Of a stretch of DNA of 64,000 nt, positions 47,388 through 58,586 are shown piece by piece. The translations under genes were made by a program, and so were the position numbers. The DNA is taken from the NCBI GenBank assembly GCA_010909165.1, contig MU008195.1:124001-188000 (forward strand), in the 5' to 3' direction. The notes under the pieces are model-generated. The model made no database searches. It was not told where the DNA came from and saw nothing but the letters and a program-made list of their open reading frames with translations. Origin of the DNA: Anthoceros angustus. Taxonomy: Eukaryota; Streptophyta; Anthocerotopsida; Anthocerotales; Anthocerotaceae. Each line of letters starts with the position of its first letter. Within the stretch, counting starts at the first letter, position 1.

Positions 47388-48803
47388 CTACCAGCCCCCA
47401 TCCTTCCCACGTTGCAAAATCCGCTGCAGGGAAAACACCTCCCCCTGACCCCCATTCAGAGAGCACCTTTCCACGTCACATGCTGTGAGTTGCCGAAGGA
47501 GCTTCTCCAGAGCCGACTGTGGGAGCTTATCTGGCTGCTGAAGGGAAGGGTTCTGTGCTAGCACCACGGCGTTGACAGCATCTGCGATGGTCTCTCGTTG
47601 CCCCAGCCCCAGCAGGTAACCGACTGGGGAGTCTGCCGGTTTCTCGTACGCCAAGAGTGCAAGGCAGTCCTGAAGGTGCAGGTCCTGTGTCGGGGACTTG
47701 TGGAAGAAATGTGCCAGCTCCTTCCGAGCGTAAGCCACCGCAATCTCCAATGCACCGCCCTTGATGAGCTCCACAAACTTCTGGCAGTGCAACAGAAAGG
47801 TTAAGGTGGACTTGTCATCCTCCAGCAGCTCCGGGTACCACTCCTGCAGCTTGGCAAACACGCCGTCCACATCCCCCATCCTACACAGCCTGCGCAGAAC
47901 CTTCCGGTGCTCCAGAGCAAAGCTCTCGCTGTCCTGAACACTCTTGTTGTCCACAACCGGGGGGAAGGCACCACCACTGGCAGCATCGAAGGCAGCAAGC
48001 GTGTCCTGGTAACCATAGTGAAGCAGATACCCACGCACCACACTGTGACTTACACTGAAGGACAAGGGCAAATTCTCCACCTGCTTGTTCCGCTTCTCCC
48101 GCTCCTCGTGCACGAAAGCCTCCACATCAAACACAAAGGGACGCTGCCCAAAGTTCAACTCCACCTTCTCGTTAGGGCTGTGCAACCCTACGGTGGGAAA
48201 AAGGGGGGTCTTCAGCTCCTTGAACAAGGTCCCCACCAGCTTCCCATTCTTGGTAAAGAAGAGCTCTCTGGCAGCGTAGTTGATGCCCGCACCGACGGTA
48301 TCCCCGGTGGTGAACGTGGGACCGAAATGCATGTCAGTCCTCCCCGTCCCCTGATACAACTTGCCATCATCCCCATGGTATCCATAGCTCCCGGGCTCCC
48401 ACCCTACCTGCCGGGTCTTCTTAAAGTTCTCCTCGGCAAACCCCACGGATATGCACCCCCGCCCTCCCCGCTCCTTGATGTGCACTTCGAAGTAGTACAG
48501 CAGCCTCCGCACAGGAGCGTGCCGGTTGGCCTGCACGGCTCCCACATCGTTGCCATGCGTGCCCTCCCCGGTATACGACGCCGTCAGCTTGTCGGTGGAG
48601 ATCACCAAAAAGCATCCGCAATTGGCCGTGTTGAGATAAGAGGGGGCCTCCTCTTCCACCTCATCCTCATCCTCTCCACCTCTCAAGCCTGATCGGCGGG
48701 CAGTAAGAGAGGCCAGCGCTCCTGCCAAGGCTGCCAGCGTGGCCAACGAACAGGGGTGAGACTCTAGATTACCCACCTTGACCGATTCCGTCACCCCCCG
48801 CAC
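47388..48803 (-). CDS. RanBPM-like SPRY-LisH-CTLH-CRA protein (5' end unresolved)
   Basis: RanBPM/RanBP9-type proteins are scaffolds of the CTLH/GID ubiquitin-ligase complex. The open frame of about 470 residues carries, in order, a SPRY domain (YFEVHIKERGGRGCISVGF, GWEPGSYGYHGDDG, GPTFTTGDTVGAGINY, FFTKNGKLVGT), a LisH motif (VVRGYLLHYGYQDTLAAFD), a CTLH domain (RKVLRRLCRMGDVDGVFAKL, LLHCQKFVELI) and a CRA region to the end (LAYEKPADSPVGYLL, LEKLLRQLTACDVERC). No ATG lies upstream of the SPRY domain in this frame: it begins after an in-frame TAG with a GTG at 48803. A 5' exon upstream, probably within 48850-49150, must supply the start, but no candidate joined cleanly in phase. Confidence 0.88.
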   Translation of the reverse strand: MRGVTESVKVGNLESHPCSLATLAALAGALASLTARRSGLRGGEDEDEVEEEAPSYLNTANCGCFLVISTDKLTASYTGEGTHGNDVGAVQANRHAPVRRLLYYFEVHIKERGGRGCISVGFAEENFKKTRQVGWEPGSYGYHGDDGKLYQGTGRTDMHFGPTFTTGDTVGAGINYAARELFFTKNGKLVGTLFKELKTPLFPTVGLHSPNEKVELNFGQRPFVFDVEAFVHEEREKRNKQVENLPLSFSVSHSVVRGYLLHYGYQDTLAAFDAASGGAFPPVVDNKSVQDSESFALEHRKVLRRLCRMGDVDGVFAKLQEWYPELLEDDKSTLTFLLHCQKFVELIKGGALEIAVAYARKELAHFFHKSPTQDLHLQDCLALLAYEKPADSPVGYLLGLGQRETIADAVNAVVLAQNPSLQQPDKLPQSALEKLLRQLTACDVERCSLNGGQGEVFSLQRILQRGKDGGW

Positions 48804-51049
48804 AAGCTACTGCTGCTTGATGCTGCTGATGCCTTCCTCTTCACACCAACGCCTTTCTCTTCACACCAACGCCTTCCTCTGCATCTGCACCGGCATGCCA
48901 GGCCTGCCTCAAGCCCTAACCCTCCCGCATCGCCCCGGCCAGTCTCCCGGATCTGCACCAGCTCCACCGCTCCGCACCAGCCTCAGGCCCCAGCAGCCAC
49001 CGACTCACCACATCCTGCCACCATCCCCAGCGCGCACCAGGGTTTCCAGATGCCGGCATGCATCAAATCCGCCACCATGCCACTGCTCGCAGCCCGCGAC
49101 CCCCGCCCTGCCGCCTTGCTGTCTCCGGGACGTGAGAAATATGAGTCCCTGAACCTGGACCGCCTCGCATCCGAGCTCTCAGCTTGCCCAAGCCTTCCTT
49201 CTTTGTGCTTCTCCTGCAACGAATGGACACAGTGGCTGCGGCATCTCACGGTAGGTGTTCGCTGCGCTTACAGTGAAAGTGCATTATTTCTGTTTAAAAA
49301 TATTAGATCCCGACTGCACACCGCATGTATGAGAGATGTGGAGACTTCATAAAAAGGAAGAGATTGGGATACCCCATCTACCCCGGGCCGATGGGAACAA
49401 CCCATTAAAGGGCCATGGGCTAGCCCCCGAATCTCGAACCCAAAATTGTCAACTCCTTTAAGAATGTGGTGGTCTAAGAAAAGGCTTACATATGACAGAA
49501 GAAAAGGCTTAATAACATAAGTATGATGTGGCCTCTCCCGCGTTCATTGCTCATTTACTCCTGCCCTAGATGGCCCATACTGAAAGAGGCTAAAGAGAGA
49601 ACCGTAAAAGGAAACTTAAAGTCCTTGTGCTTGTGCCCGATGTGATATTTCACACCCTTTACCCCAGAGCAAAGTTGAGCGCACAGTTTGACTATCCCAG
49701 AAGGGGGGAACTGCACTATTGGGGAGATCCTAGAAACAAACAATAGTAAGAAGATGCAAAACTACTTGGAACAAGCGACACAAGAGAATGCAAGGAACAA
49801 CCTGCGCACGACAGTCCGAGAGTATCAGGGTCAGAGAGGCACCGAGGGCTGGGGATAAAAATGTCCTCGACCTTTACCAGACATACAAAGTGTGCACTCC
49901 GTATGACGAACCCCAATAGGTTGGCCAAAGGCCCCCGCCACAATCCACCAGAGCCAATAACAATTATGCATTATATGTATGCACAATTGGTATCATAACC
50001 ACAAACCCATAAATCCACATAAATCCATAGATCATGCCCATGTGAACTGCTCATCATGTGGCTTACCTTAGGCTGCCCTCATTATATAGATGTACCCACA
50101 AACATATATATCCATGGCTTATCCTAGGGTTTAGTGGATCTCATCTCTCCGCCAACCTCTAGCAACGATGGCTGAACCTGATCAATTGCTCCCATGGCGC
50201 GCACACATCTACCGTGCTCTTGATAATAATCACATCGGAATTTCACTCCTTGAGTGTGGCAAGGAGCATCGTCATTTAAATAGCCTGTCAATAATTGGAG
50301 TTGGCCTTTGAAGGCAAACCTTGTATTTTCTTTCCTGAGGTTCTGCTACGTACGAGCTGGAAATTGAACTTGTTTGACCAGTTGACATATTTATAAGACT
50401 AATTAACACATGTGCCACATTATCGCACCACTACAATTCAATGTCTTGTTTCGACCTCCCATCTACCAGGCCTCTCTACCAGGTGCGGATGCCGACCAAT
50501 TGCAAGGCAGGCCTGATTGTCGTTGTTTTCGAAGTATCCTACAACGTTTTGATATGTGCTGCCTGAATTGCATAAACCTCATCCTCAAATTCCTAAGGCC
50601 TCAGCTTGAAGGCCAGGTCACAACAACGTTGAATTCTAAGATGATGTAGCTTAGCTATCCATGTTGGAGCATGTCTCCTATTTTAGATTGCATATACTTA
50701 ATTAGGCAGCAGTACCTGCGATGCAACAGGTATAACAGCGTTTGTGTAGAAAGAGGTTTCTCCTATCAAAAGGGGTTTTGGTAAAAATCCCAACCCTATT
50801 TCGCCAAAAAATCAAGATGGTTTGGTTTTTGTTGTTTTTTGTAGGTATTCATCCATCGGTTTCTGGCATTCTCAGCTCCGGTGCCACTTCCAGTCAAGTC
50901 ATTTACACCGAGCTGACGCCTTCTAATCAGATTCATGGCGATTTAGTCAGCGTGATGAAGGGTCAGTGCTCTCATTGTTCCAGAATTTCGTCATATCCGT
51001 AGTTTCTGCATTTTGTGTGGTTCTCTATGTTTTTGTATTCCAGGGAGGC
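48804..51049. other. Probable 5' region of the RanBPM-like gene, then non-genic DNA
   Basis: To about 49.25 kb the DNA is GC-rich and may contain the missing first exon; an ATG-started stretch on the minus strand ends at a good GTGAGT donor near 49012. Beyond it there is AT-rich DNA with no supported gene. A GGGTTCGAGATTC-like word near 49430 (minus strand) resembles a tRNA B box but has no tRNA fold around it. Confidence 0.4.
50736..50772 (-). repeat. Left member of a diverged inverted pair
   Basis: Read on the minus strand this segment (AGGAGAAACC-CTTTCTACACA-ACGCT) matches 52993-53030 on the plus strand with about five mismatches over ~36 bases. The pair brackets about 2.2 kb of non-genic DNA that includes two perfect palindromes. 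It may be remnants of two opposed copies of one element. Confidence 0.5.
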
Positions 51050-51640
51050 CTAGGCGCGCACAAATGTGCACCTGGTACAATGCTATGCGCAAACTTGTGC
51101 GCGCACTGTGTAAAAAGAACGCGAAAAATGATCTTCTAATGGGGAAACATGTCCTTTTGGAGGTCTAAGGATGTGCCGGAACTCCCGACAAAATAACAAG
51201 TAGTAGACTTCGGTGAAGGTTCACCTAGACTGCTCTCATATATCTATCCTATGCCCTAATGCGACGAAGAACACCCTATCCCCTTGTTATCCTTTACGAT
51301 GTTTCCGTCTCTTTCGGCGGTGACCTAGTATCGGGTTATCATCAAACATGCCAGGGGGGCCCAGCTGGGTGAACAAGTGCGTGCACCAGCAGGGGCCCAG
51401 TGCGCACTGTGGGCAGGGGCCCAGTGCGCGCACTGGGGCAAGGGCCCAAGTGCGCGCCAAGCGCGCACCCAAGGTCAAGAAGGACCTAGGAGCATGAACC
51501 CATATGGTTCATGCCTGCTAGTGCATTCCCAGACGGTTCATCCAAAGAAAAAAAGAGCAAAAATTCTAAAAAACCACAAAAATATTCCTAAAAAGTCCAA
51601 TTTTTTGAGCCAAGTGCGCGCACTTGCCCTAAAATTTTGA
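51050..51640. repeat. Cluster of GTGCGCGCAC-type palindromic words
   Basis: The words GTGCGCGCAC, GTGCGCAC and TGCGCGCACT recur about eight times, most densely at 51360-51480 around GGGCCCA words, and again near 51615. Related GTGCGC words recur at 52374 and 52490. The stretch is otherwise T/A-rich, so the GC-palindromes stand out. No coding sense is apparent. Confidence 0.6.
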
Positions 51641-52372
51641 TATTTTTTGAATTTTTTGGTATTTTTTTGATATTTTTGTTGTTTTAAAGGGTTCCTTTCG
51701 ATGTTTTCAACCTTTTTTGTGCATCTCCCTACTGTAAGAGGGGGTGAGGAGGAGCACTTGGTGGTCATCGCGTTGTCGCCGCCGCCGCCGAGCGCACTGC
51801 TGCAGTCTCGGAAGAGGGAGAGCCCCGCATTGCGCATCATCCGATTGCGCGCCCGGTGCGAATTGCCGTGAGTCGCCAGGGAGGAATTCGGGCAACCATC
51901 CCCAATCGGCCGTGGACGAAGATAGGAAAGCTAGGGGAGATAGAGGGCTAGCTGGGGGGCCCGATGGACATCACCGGAATAGGAGTGTAATAAAGACGCC
52001 CTCTCAAGGCGTAGTATAAGAGGGCAGACGCCGCTCTAGTAAAGTATCTTTCTTTTGGGGTTGATACCGCGTTATCCTTGGAGACCCTTGTGTGTCCTTC
52101 GCTAGCGTTCTCATCTTTACTTAGCCCTCATCTTTTTTCTAGTGGTTAAAACTTTGAACTAGTGAGAACCTTTTGCATCTTTTGAATCTTGAGACGTTTG
52201 GCGTGGGCCCAGCTCCAAGTGCAGACCATGCCACTCTCATTCTCGCACTGCACGCGGATCAAGAGCATTAGGTCAACAAAGATATTATTGTCCCAATGTC
52301 TAAGAAACAAAGTCTTGTAAAATTCCTAGAGCGAGAGTATAGTCTTAGGATTGACTGGTATGAATGGAAGGT
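51641..52372. other. Non-genic DNA, composition shifts
   Basis: A T-rich stretch is followed by a GC-balanced stretch and then mixed DNA. No sustained ORF or recognised element is visible. Confidence 0.35.
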
Positions 52373-52398
52373 TGGTGCGCAAACAGGTTTGCGCACCA
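52373..52398. repeat. Near-perfect palindrome, 12-base arms
   Basis: The arms TGGTGCGCAAAC and its exact complement are separated by two bases. Confidence 0.9.
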
Positions 52399-52436
52399 GA
52401 AAGCAAGCCCTAAAAACTCTACACGTTTGTATACGA

Positions 52437-52467
52437 CCAACACCTGGCAATGATTGCCAGGTGTTGG
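52437..52467. repeat. Perfect palindrome, 15-base arms
   Basis: The arms CCAACACCTGGCAAT and its exact complement flank a single central base. It lies 38 bases after the previous palindrome. Confidence 0.92.
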
Positions 52468-52639
52468 AGACGGTTTACATGTAAGTGCGCTCAGAAGTTT
52501 GCGCACAAATTTTGTGTCTAGTTTGAAAGAAAAAGCCGAACGAGAATGGGAGGGTCCCTGCCCTATGGGTCCACTAAGAACCCACTCTGCCTGGGTGGGC
52601 TGAGAGTGATCCTCACTCACCCCTCCCCCCTCCTGCGTC

Positions 52640-52760
52640 CGGTCTTCGGGGTCCGGTCTCACCTCCGGAGTCCAGACCTCAGGGTTCGGTCTCGCCTCCG
52701 GAGTCCGGACCTCGGTCCGGACCTCGGTCCGGACCTCGGTCCGGACCTCAGTCCGACTCT
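52640..52760. repeat. 12-base GGTCCGGACCTC tandem repeat and related words
   Basis: Three to four copies of GGTCCGGACCTC (itself containing the palindrome GGTCCGGACC) are preceded by longer, looser repeats of the same words (TCTCACCTCCGGAGTCC). Confidence 0.85.
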
Positions 52761-52992
52761 CGGCTGATTCACCAGGCCTTCACAGGTTTCTCAGGGGTCC
52801 GGGTTCTGCTGGACCCCTTCACATCCTATCTCCCGTTTTGCCACCTACTTGCAATCTACAATCTCAAATAACGTGTATCAAAACAATTATTCAAAAGGTT
52901 GCGGGTGGCATGTCTCGAAATACCAAAAGGCTGATTCTCTGCGGATTTTTTCAAGCCCAAAGGAATCGTACGTCCGTGTGCAAAAAGAGATT

Positions 52993-53030
52993 TCAGGAGA
53001 AACCCCTTTCTACACAGACGCTCTTGTATT
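52993..53030 (+). repeat. Right member of a diverged inverted pair
   Basis: Counterpart of 50736-50772 in opposite orientation. It lies inside a short open frame (about 52849-53112) of unknown identity ending in MELSNWGMTSL, which may be a decayed coding fragment. Confidence 0.5.
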
Positions 53031-53108
53031 TGAAAGTACAAACTTTGACGATGGAGCAGCAGGATATAACAGGGAGATGGAACTTAGTAACTGGGGCATG
53101 ACTAGCTT

Positions 53109-54883
53109 GTAAGGGTATTAAAGCCCAATGTACTTAGACTAATACACTTAGTCTAAGTTAGGTGTCAGTTAAGTATCATTAGTTTAGCTTAAGCTAATTA
53201 CCAGGAGGCTTCTTGCTCGCCACACCCAGGAGCTTCTTGTGGAGCTTCCTAGGAGCCTATTGGAGGTATAAATACCTCCAAGCCTCATCTCAATGAGAGA
53301 GTTACACTTGCCTCCTCCTCTCCTCTTTCCACCATGTTGCCACACGATCCTTCAGTATCGAGCCATGGTTTGGTTGTGTTGTGATGCTAGAATTTTCATT
53401 TGTATGCAAAATTTGGCGGCCTCGTGGAATTGCAGTGATCGGATCATGGCGGCTGACGCGGCGGTGGCCGCGATGACCCGTGGCGAGGCAAGGGCACACC
53501 TCAGCGCGGTAGCTAACACCTGACCGGGCCTGGCCGTGGAGGCGTGCAGGGGCGCGAGGCCTTGGCCGTGGAGGCTTGGCAGGCGGGCCGTGCGGCACGG
53601 GCGCGGAGGCCCTCTTGACCACGGAGCACTTGGCGCAGGCCTGGCCGGCCATGGGCATCACGTGAGCGCGGCCCGTGGCTAACGCGGCCAGCGGTTGCAA
53701 GGCGCGGCCAGCGGGCGCGGGCGTCTGAGCCGCGAGCCGCGCTGCCAGCAGCGCCGCGGATCCGCAGGCGCCGCGGCAGCAGCCGCGAGGCCTTGGCCTT
53801 GGCCTTGGCCGCCGCCATGAAACCCTAGCAGCCTTAGCGTCGGCCATGAAGCGCGCCCGCAGCCGCTTGGCATCGCGCTAAGACCCCGTGGAGTGTGAAT
53901 TTGTGTCTAGGGACACCGTGAGGTCCACATTCACCCTCAATGTCGTTGTAGGCTTAGGATTCGCTCCCAAGGGAATGGTTTGTGCCAAGGCGCTAACTTC
54001 TATCGCTCGACCTTCACCTAAGTCGGGACTTACACTGCTTACTCCTCTTACCTATCTACTCAACTACTACTACCTCCCGACTTGTCTAACTACCACGGAT
54101 CTTATTCCACAACCACGAATCTTATTCCACGACCACAAATCTTATTCCACGACCGCAAATCTTATTCCGGCCGCGGTGGCTCTCACCACCTGGGTGGTTG
54201 CTTAGACTAATACACTTAGTCTAAGTTAGGTGTCGATTAAGTATCAGTTTAGCTTAAGCTAATTACCAGAGGCTTCTTGTGCTCCTTCCTAGGAGCTTCT
54301 TGTGGAGCTTCCTAGGAGTTCTATTGGAGGTATAAATACCTCCAAGCCTCATCTCAATGAGAGAGAGTTACACTTGCCTCTCCTCTCCTCTCCTCTTTCC
54401 ACCAAAGATGTTGCCACACGATCCTTCCGGCATCGCGAGCCATGGTTTGGTTGTGTTGTGATGCTAGAATTTGTCAGGCGGCGGCTGTGGAATCACGGTG
54501 ATCCAGAACGGCCATGCGAATGCCGAGGGCAGAAGGCCGTGGCGAGGCAAGGGCAGGACCTGCGCGAGCCGTGTGCGGAGGCCCCAGCGGTGGGCCGTCT
54601 GCGAGGCCTTGGCCGTGGAGGCCGTGCGGCACGGGCGCGGAGGCCATGCGGACACGGGCACCGAGCGCGGCCAGCAGCCGCGAGGCATCAGCCGCGAGCA
54701 TCGCGGCGCTGGCCTTCGCGGGCGTGCGAGGCCGCGCTGGCCACGGCGTGCCAGAAGCCGCGGGCGCTGCAGCGCGCCACAGCTGCCGGGCTGACGCCGG
54801 CCATGGCCGCCTTGGCCAACGCCGAAGGCGGCTGCCACTGTCGCAGCATGGCCTGAAGCAGAACCCCAGGGCCTGCAGACTGG
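53109..54883 (+). mobile_element. Duplicated LTR-like leader with TATA box, probably Ty1/copia-type
   Basis: A unit of 1068 bases occurs from 53136 and again from 54204. Each copy has a CTTAGACTAA-TACAC-TTAGTCTAAG palindrome, then a GAGCTTCCTAGGAG region, a TATA-box context GGTATAAATACCTCC, a CT-rich leader, TGGTTTGGTTGTGTTGTGATG and a GC-rich stretch. Each then runs into the edge of the gypsy-type LTR (from 53888 in copy 1, from about 54884 in copy 2). TGTAAGGG at 53109 could be the LTR start. Assignment to copia rests on the decayed copia gag beyond the nested element at 63654. No primer-binding site was identified. Confidence 0.5.
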
Positions 54884-56846
54884 TATGGAGTGTGAATTTG
54901 TGTCTAGGGACACCGTGAGGTCCACATTCACCCTCAATGTCGTTGTAGGCTTAGGATTCGCTCCCAAGGGAATGGTTTGTGCCAAGAGACGCTAACTTCG
55001 CTCGACCTTCACCTAAGTCGGGACTTACACTATTACTCCTCTTACCTATCTACTCAACTACTACCTCCCGACTTGTCTAACTACCACGATCTTATTCCAC
55101 AACCACGAATCTTATTCCACGACCACAAATCTTATTCCACGACCGCAAATCTTATTCCACTGGCTCTCACCACTCTGGGTAGTTGCTTGACTACCGAGGT
55201 GGGTCCCACGCCAAACCCTAGCGACTTATTTCTTGCAGGCGCCGCGCGGATCGCGTCAGTGCTGGTCGGACTTTATTACTCCACACTTCATGCACACACA
55301 CACCGATTCCTAGGGACCAAAGTTCCACAAATCCCTCACCGCTTCACACACACACAAAGGCGCCACACTCACACAATTTTACAAGGGCAGCTGTTTCCTC
55401 TTGTGCACTTCCACCATGACACGGTTTGGATTCTTTTGGATCACACAAATCTCCTTGTTAGTCTCTCAATTAGTTCCCTTCTCAACTCCTCTTACACCTC
55501 GCCATCTGATGTTCAATCACTCCTTCACCCAATCTTCTCTCTCTCTCTCTCCCTCAATTCGCCCAGCTTCCAACCATCCACTCAACACTTCTCTCTCAAT
55601 TTGAACACAACTACGAGAACAAGGGTGAAGGAAAGAAGAACCCCAAGCGGCGACGAGCAAGCTCGGACCGCGCCAATCCCTTGGTTTCCTCCTCCTTTGT
55701 CGCAAGATTGCTCTATCACCCCTCCTCCCCGGTTGCGCAAGCTCTCGACCACCCCTAGGAGCGTCTCGCGCACCACCTCTGTCAATCGGACGTCTCCAAC
55801 CAGCCACAGGCGTGGGGATCTCAACCAGAGTTATCGATGTGAGGGCACAACCAAGCCCCTTTATACAATTCTTTTGGGCGTCATAGCCACCGGACTTTCG
55901 AGTCCTAAAAGCGGTGAGCAGCGCCCTACAATTTGGGACCTTAGGTCCAAGATGGCATCCTATCCAAAGTTCTATTCCTAGGATGCCACTACTCCCCCAT
56001 GTTATCTCCGCACTCCCCTCCGATTTGGTCGCTTTGGCCCTTCGTCCTTTCTTGCTGAATTTATGGGTCCTCCTTCCTCGTTCGATCTGGAAAATCCTCC
56101 CATAAACTCTCCTTTGTTTTCCATGATCCCAAGTCCCAGCTCCCTCACCAATCCTCCACCTCGGACCCTCCAATGGTCCATATTTGGCCATTAGGCGTGA
56201 AATTTCAGCAACCTTGGGCGCCATGCTCCCTGCAAAACCCTCACCTTCAGCGCCTCAAATTGCTGATAACTCGCCTCGAATCTCCAATCAATCCCCGGGG
56301 TTTCTTCCTTCCAGAATCGCGAGCTCCCGCCACGGGGCTGCCCTTCTGACCTCGTGCGAGCTCGTGCCCTCGAGATCGTCTGGAGCTACCAGCTGCGCCT
56401 TGCCTTCAGGGTTCCCTTAGGGTTATATTTCCCGGAAACTCTATGCCCTTCCGCTACCACTTCTTCTTCCGACCGCTCCTTCCTTCCACCCGACCAGTTC
56501 GTAGCCGTCTTGAAACATAGTCCCTTTGATCGGCGACCACACAGTTCAACTCTGCGGTTGGTTCGACCTCTAGCCTACGGACCTCGCCAAATATGGGGAC
56601 CCCCCCCATATATAGGCCTTTTATTAAATATTCCAAGACCAAAGGCCAAGGAGTATCGAGTTCATAGTCAAGGACCGATTATTATTAACCACGAAACAAC
56701 CCAAAACTCATAGGCCAAGGACACTTTCTACTATAAATATCCCTTCCTACTCATAACCTAGCTCTTCTTGACACCAAACTTAACAAAAAAACAAAAATCA
56801 CTCAAAGACACAATCCAACAGGAGTTTCCAATACGGATCGTTTACA
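54884..56846 (-). repeat. 3' LTR of the gypsy-type element
   Basis: It aligns over its whole length with 61282-63219. Shared blocks include GTGTGAATTTGTGTCTAGGG, the CTTATTCCAC repeats, the CTCTCTCTCT run, CCATATATAGGCCTTTTATT and ACTATAAATATCCCTTCC. The left edge reads TATGGAG where the other copy has TGTGGAG. The right edge ends TTTACA next to the polypurine tract. Confidence 0.88.
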
Positions 56847-56863
56847 TACTCCCTTCTCATTTG
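56847..56863 (-). other. Polypurine tract
   Basis: On the minus strand the 3' LTR is immediately preceded by AATGAGAAGGGAGTA, a purine run in the position expected for plus-strand DNA priming. Confidence 0.75.
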
Positions 56864-56889
56864 TTGGCGCCCTCGCCAACTCATGTAAT

Positions 56890-57400
56890 ATTTCTTGACT
56901 CTCCAACCGTTGACCACAGTTGGTAGTCGCCGTCTAGCTATTGGATGGAGCCATTTGCGAAAACTTCAAGGACTTTATATGGCCCCATCCATCGAAGGTG
57001 AAGCTTGCAGAAAGTGCATATATCTGTTGTCATATGGTAGGTCCAAGTCACGAGGTACCACCCACAACCTTTCTCTTCCGTCCGGTCCCTCCTTATATAA
57101 GCTGTCTCTGTGGCGGACAAATGGACTCGAATAATGCACTGAGGCATGCTGTTGTTGCCTTGAAAGGTCCGAGGGGATGCTGCCCGATTCCAGGAACTCA
57201 AATATTTCTGAATAAGTAGGCCTGGTGTATCCGGATCTCCCCTTCTCATTTACTGCCGTACCACCATCACTTGCCGTCTTCCGATTACGCGGGCTTCCCC
57301 TCCATCTCGCCATGAACAACGCTTCGCCGACAGCAACTTCCACATCATCCCACCACCTTCCACAAAGCCGTTCCACCTTCCACTCTGATGTACCTTCCAC
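56890..57400 (-). pseudogene. Remnant of RNaseH-integrase edge and integrase C-terminus
   Basis: Broken frames read EIFEFLESGSIPSDLSRQQQ, SLYKEGPDGRERLWVVP (the usual lead into the integrase zinc domain of Ty3/gypsy elements) and then WMGPYKVLEVFANGSIQ (integrase C-terminal type). The catalytic integrase core and the reverse transcriptase are absent between them and the protease. Confidence 0.65.
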
Positions 57401-57716
57401 ACAGTCACGATCAAGCTGTCACTCCATAACAACCCACCAGTGATGGAGTGGGAATGTCTCTTGATAGTCCGCTCTTCATCCGACCAAGAAATGTGGGCAA
57501 GCGGGAACTTCTCTTTCTCATCCTCCTCCCCAAATGTGTCTTCTACAGAGGTATAGCCATCTGTTTCCGTGGGCGTCTCTCCTGCGTACGTATCTCGACT
57601 CCAAGATAAACATATCCTCCCTTCCTTAACCTTGGGGTCCCAGTCGGAGGTTTGAAGCCCACTTCCTTCCTTGCCCACTTGAAGGTGCAGTGCCCCATAC
57701 ATCCACGTCCGGCCAA

Positions 57717-58112
57717 TCAAAGCGTCATATCCGGAGCTTTACGTTTGATGACCACATAGTCCATAAGGTGCGGAATGGTACCAATATGGGTTAGAACTCG
57801 ATCGGCTCCCCACGGTGTCATCTGGACATGTCCATGAGGCAGCACCTTGGATGTGTGTTCTATCTCCAGCCCCAACTTCCGAGCTGTGTCCTCCGTCATG
57901 ATGTTGACCCCAGACCCAGAATCGGTACTTTCTTGATAACGCATCCCGAGATTTCTATCTCTGCGCTCCGCGGGACCTTGGTCGACCATGGCCACCATGT
58001 TCACGGCAAGGGCCTCGGCCTTGTTTTGGGAAGGTCGCCTCTTCTTGGGTTGTCTGCCTTCAATGCCCACCGGATCTGTGGCGGTACCTCGGATTGTCCA
58101 CGAGCTGTCCAA
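57717..58112 (-). pseudogene. Retroelement aspartic protease
   Basis: The frame contains DSGSGVNIMTEDTARKLGLE, the Asp-Ser-Gly active-site triad of retroelement proteases, and later GTIPHLMDYVVI. A neighbouring frame downstream continues with IGRTWMYGALHLQVGKEG, the end of this domain in gypsy elements. Confidence 0.75.
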
Positions 58113-58586
58113 ATGTTATCATGAATTTTTGGTCCATGATGGCCTCCGATTGAAAGGGCCATTGGTGTGTTCTCCCCTTCGGTGCTCCTCCCGTTTCAGC
58201 AACGCGGTAGCTCCACAGTGTCGCGGTCGTGAGCGGATAAGATGGAGTTGTGGGTGTGGCCGGTGGTCGTGTCGCTCCAGTTCCTCTCGGATCATCTCCA
58301 TGACTTCCTTCGACATCGGAAACCCTAACTCATCCTTTTTCCTTGTGGGTTTTCGCGGATCTCGCGATTCGGTTCTACATCGGCTCCTCCTTCGCACGTC
58401 ATCCCTCGTCCCGGGTTGGTGTTGAAAATAGTGTGCAAAACTTCGGTGTGGCGCCCTGCCTGCGCCCATGTCGTCATGCTCCCCTCGGCTGGCCTAGCCC
58501 CTCGGCCTCATGGTCTTGTGGTTCGGCCTCCTTCCTTCCGCCCATGAAGACGACTTCCTCCTCACCTCCGGATGTTGGAGGCTCCA

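Noticed and set aside
49380-49450. GGGTTCGAGATTC on the minus strand as a tRNA or SINE promoter
   Set aside because: No cloverleaf and no A box at the right distance; noted only as a possible repeat relic.
53302-54985. Long Ala/Arg/Pro-rich ORFs in the GC-rich leaders
   Set aside because: Found on both strands and in several frames; they reflect CpG-rich low complexity.
54977-55981. 334-residue plus-strand ORF
   Set aside because: It lies within the 3' LTR of the gypsy-type element and reads Ser/Thr/Leu-rich low complexity.
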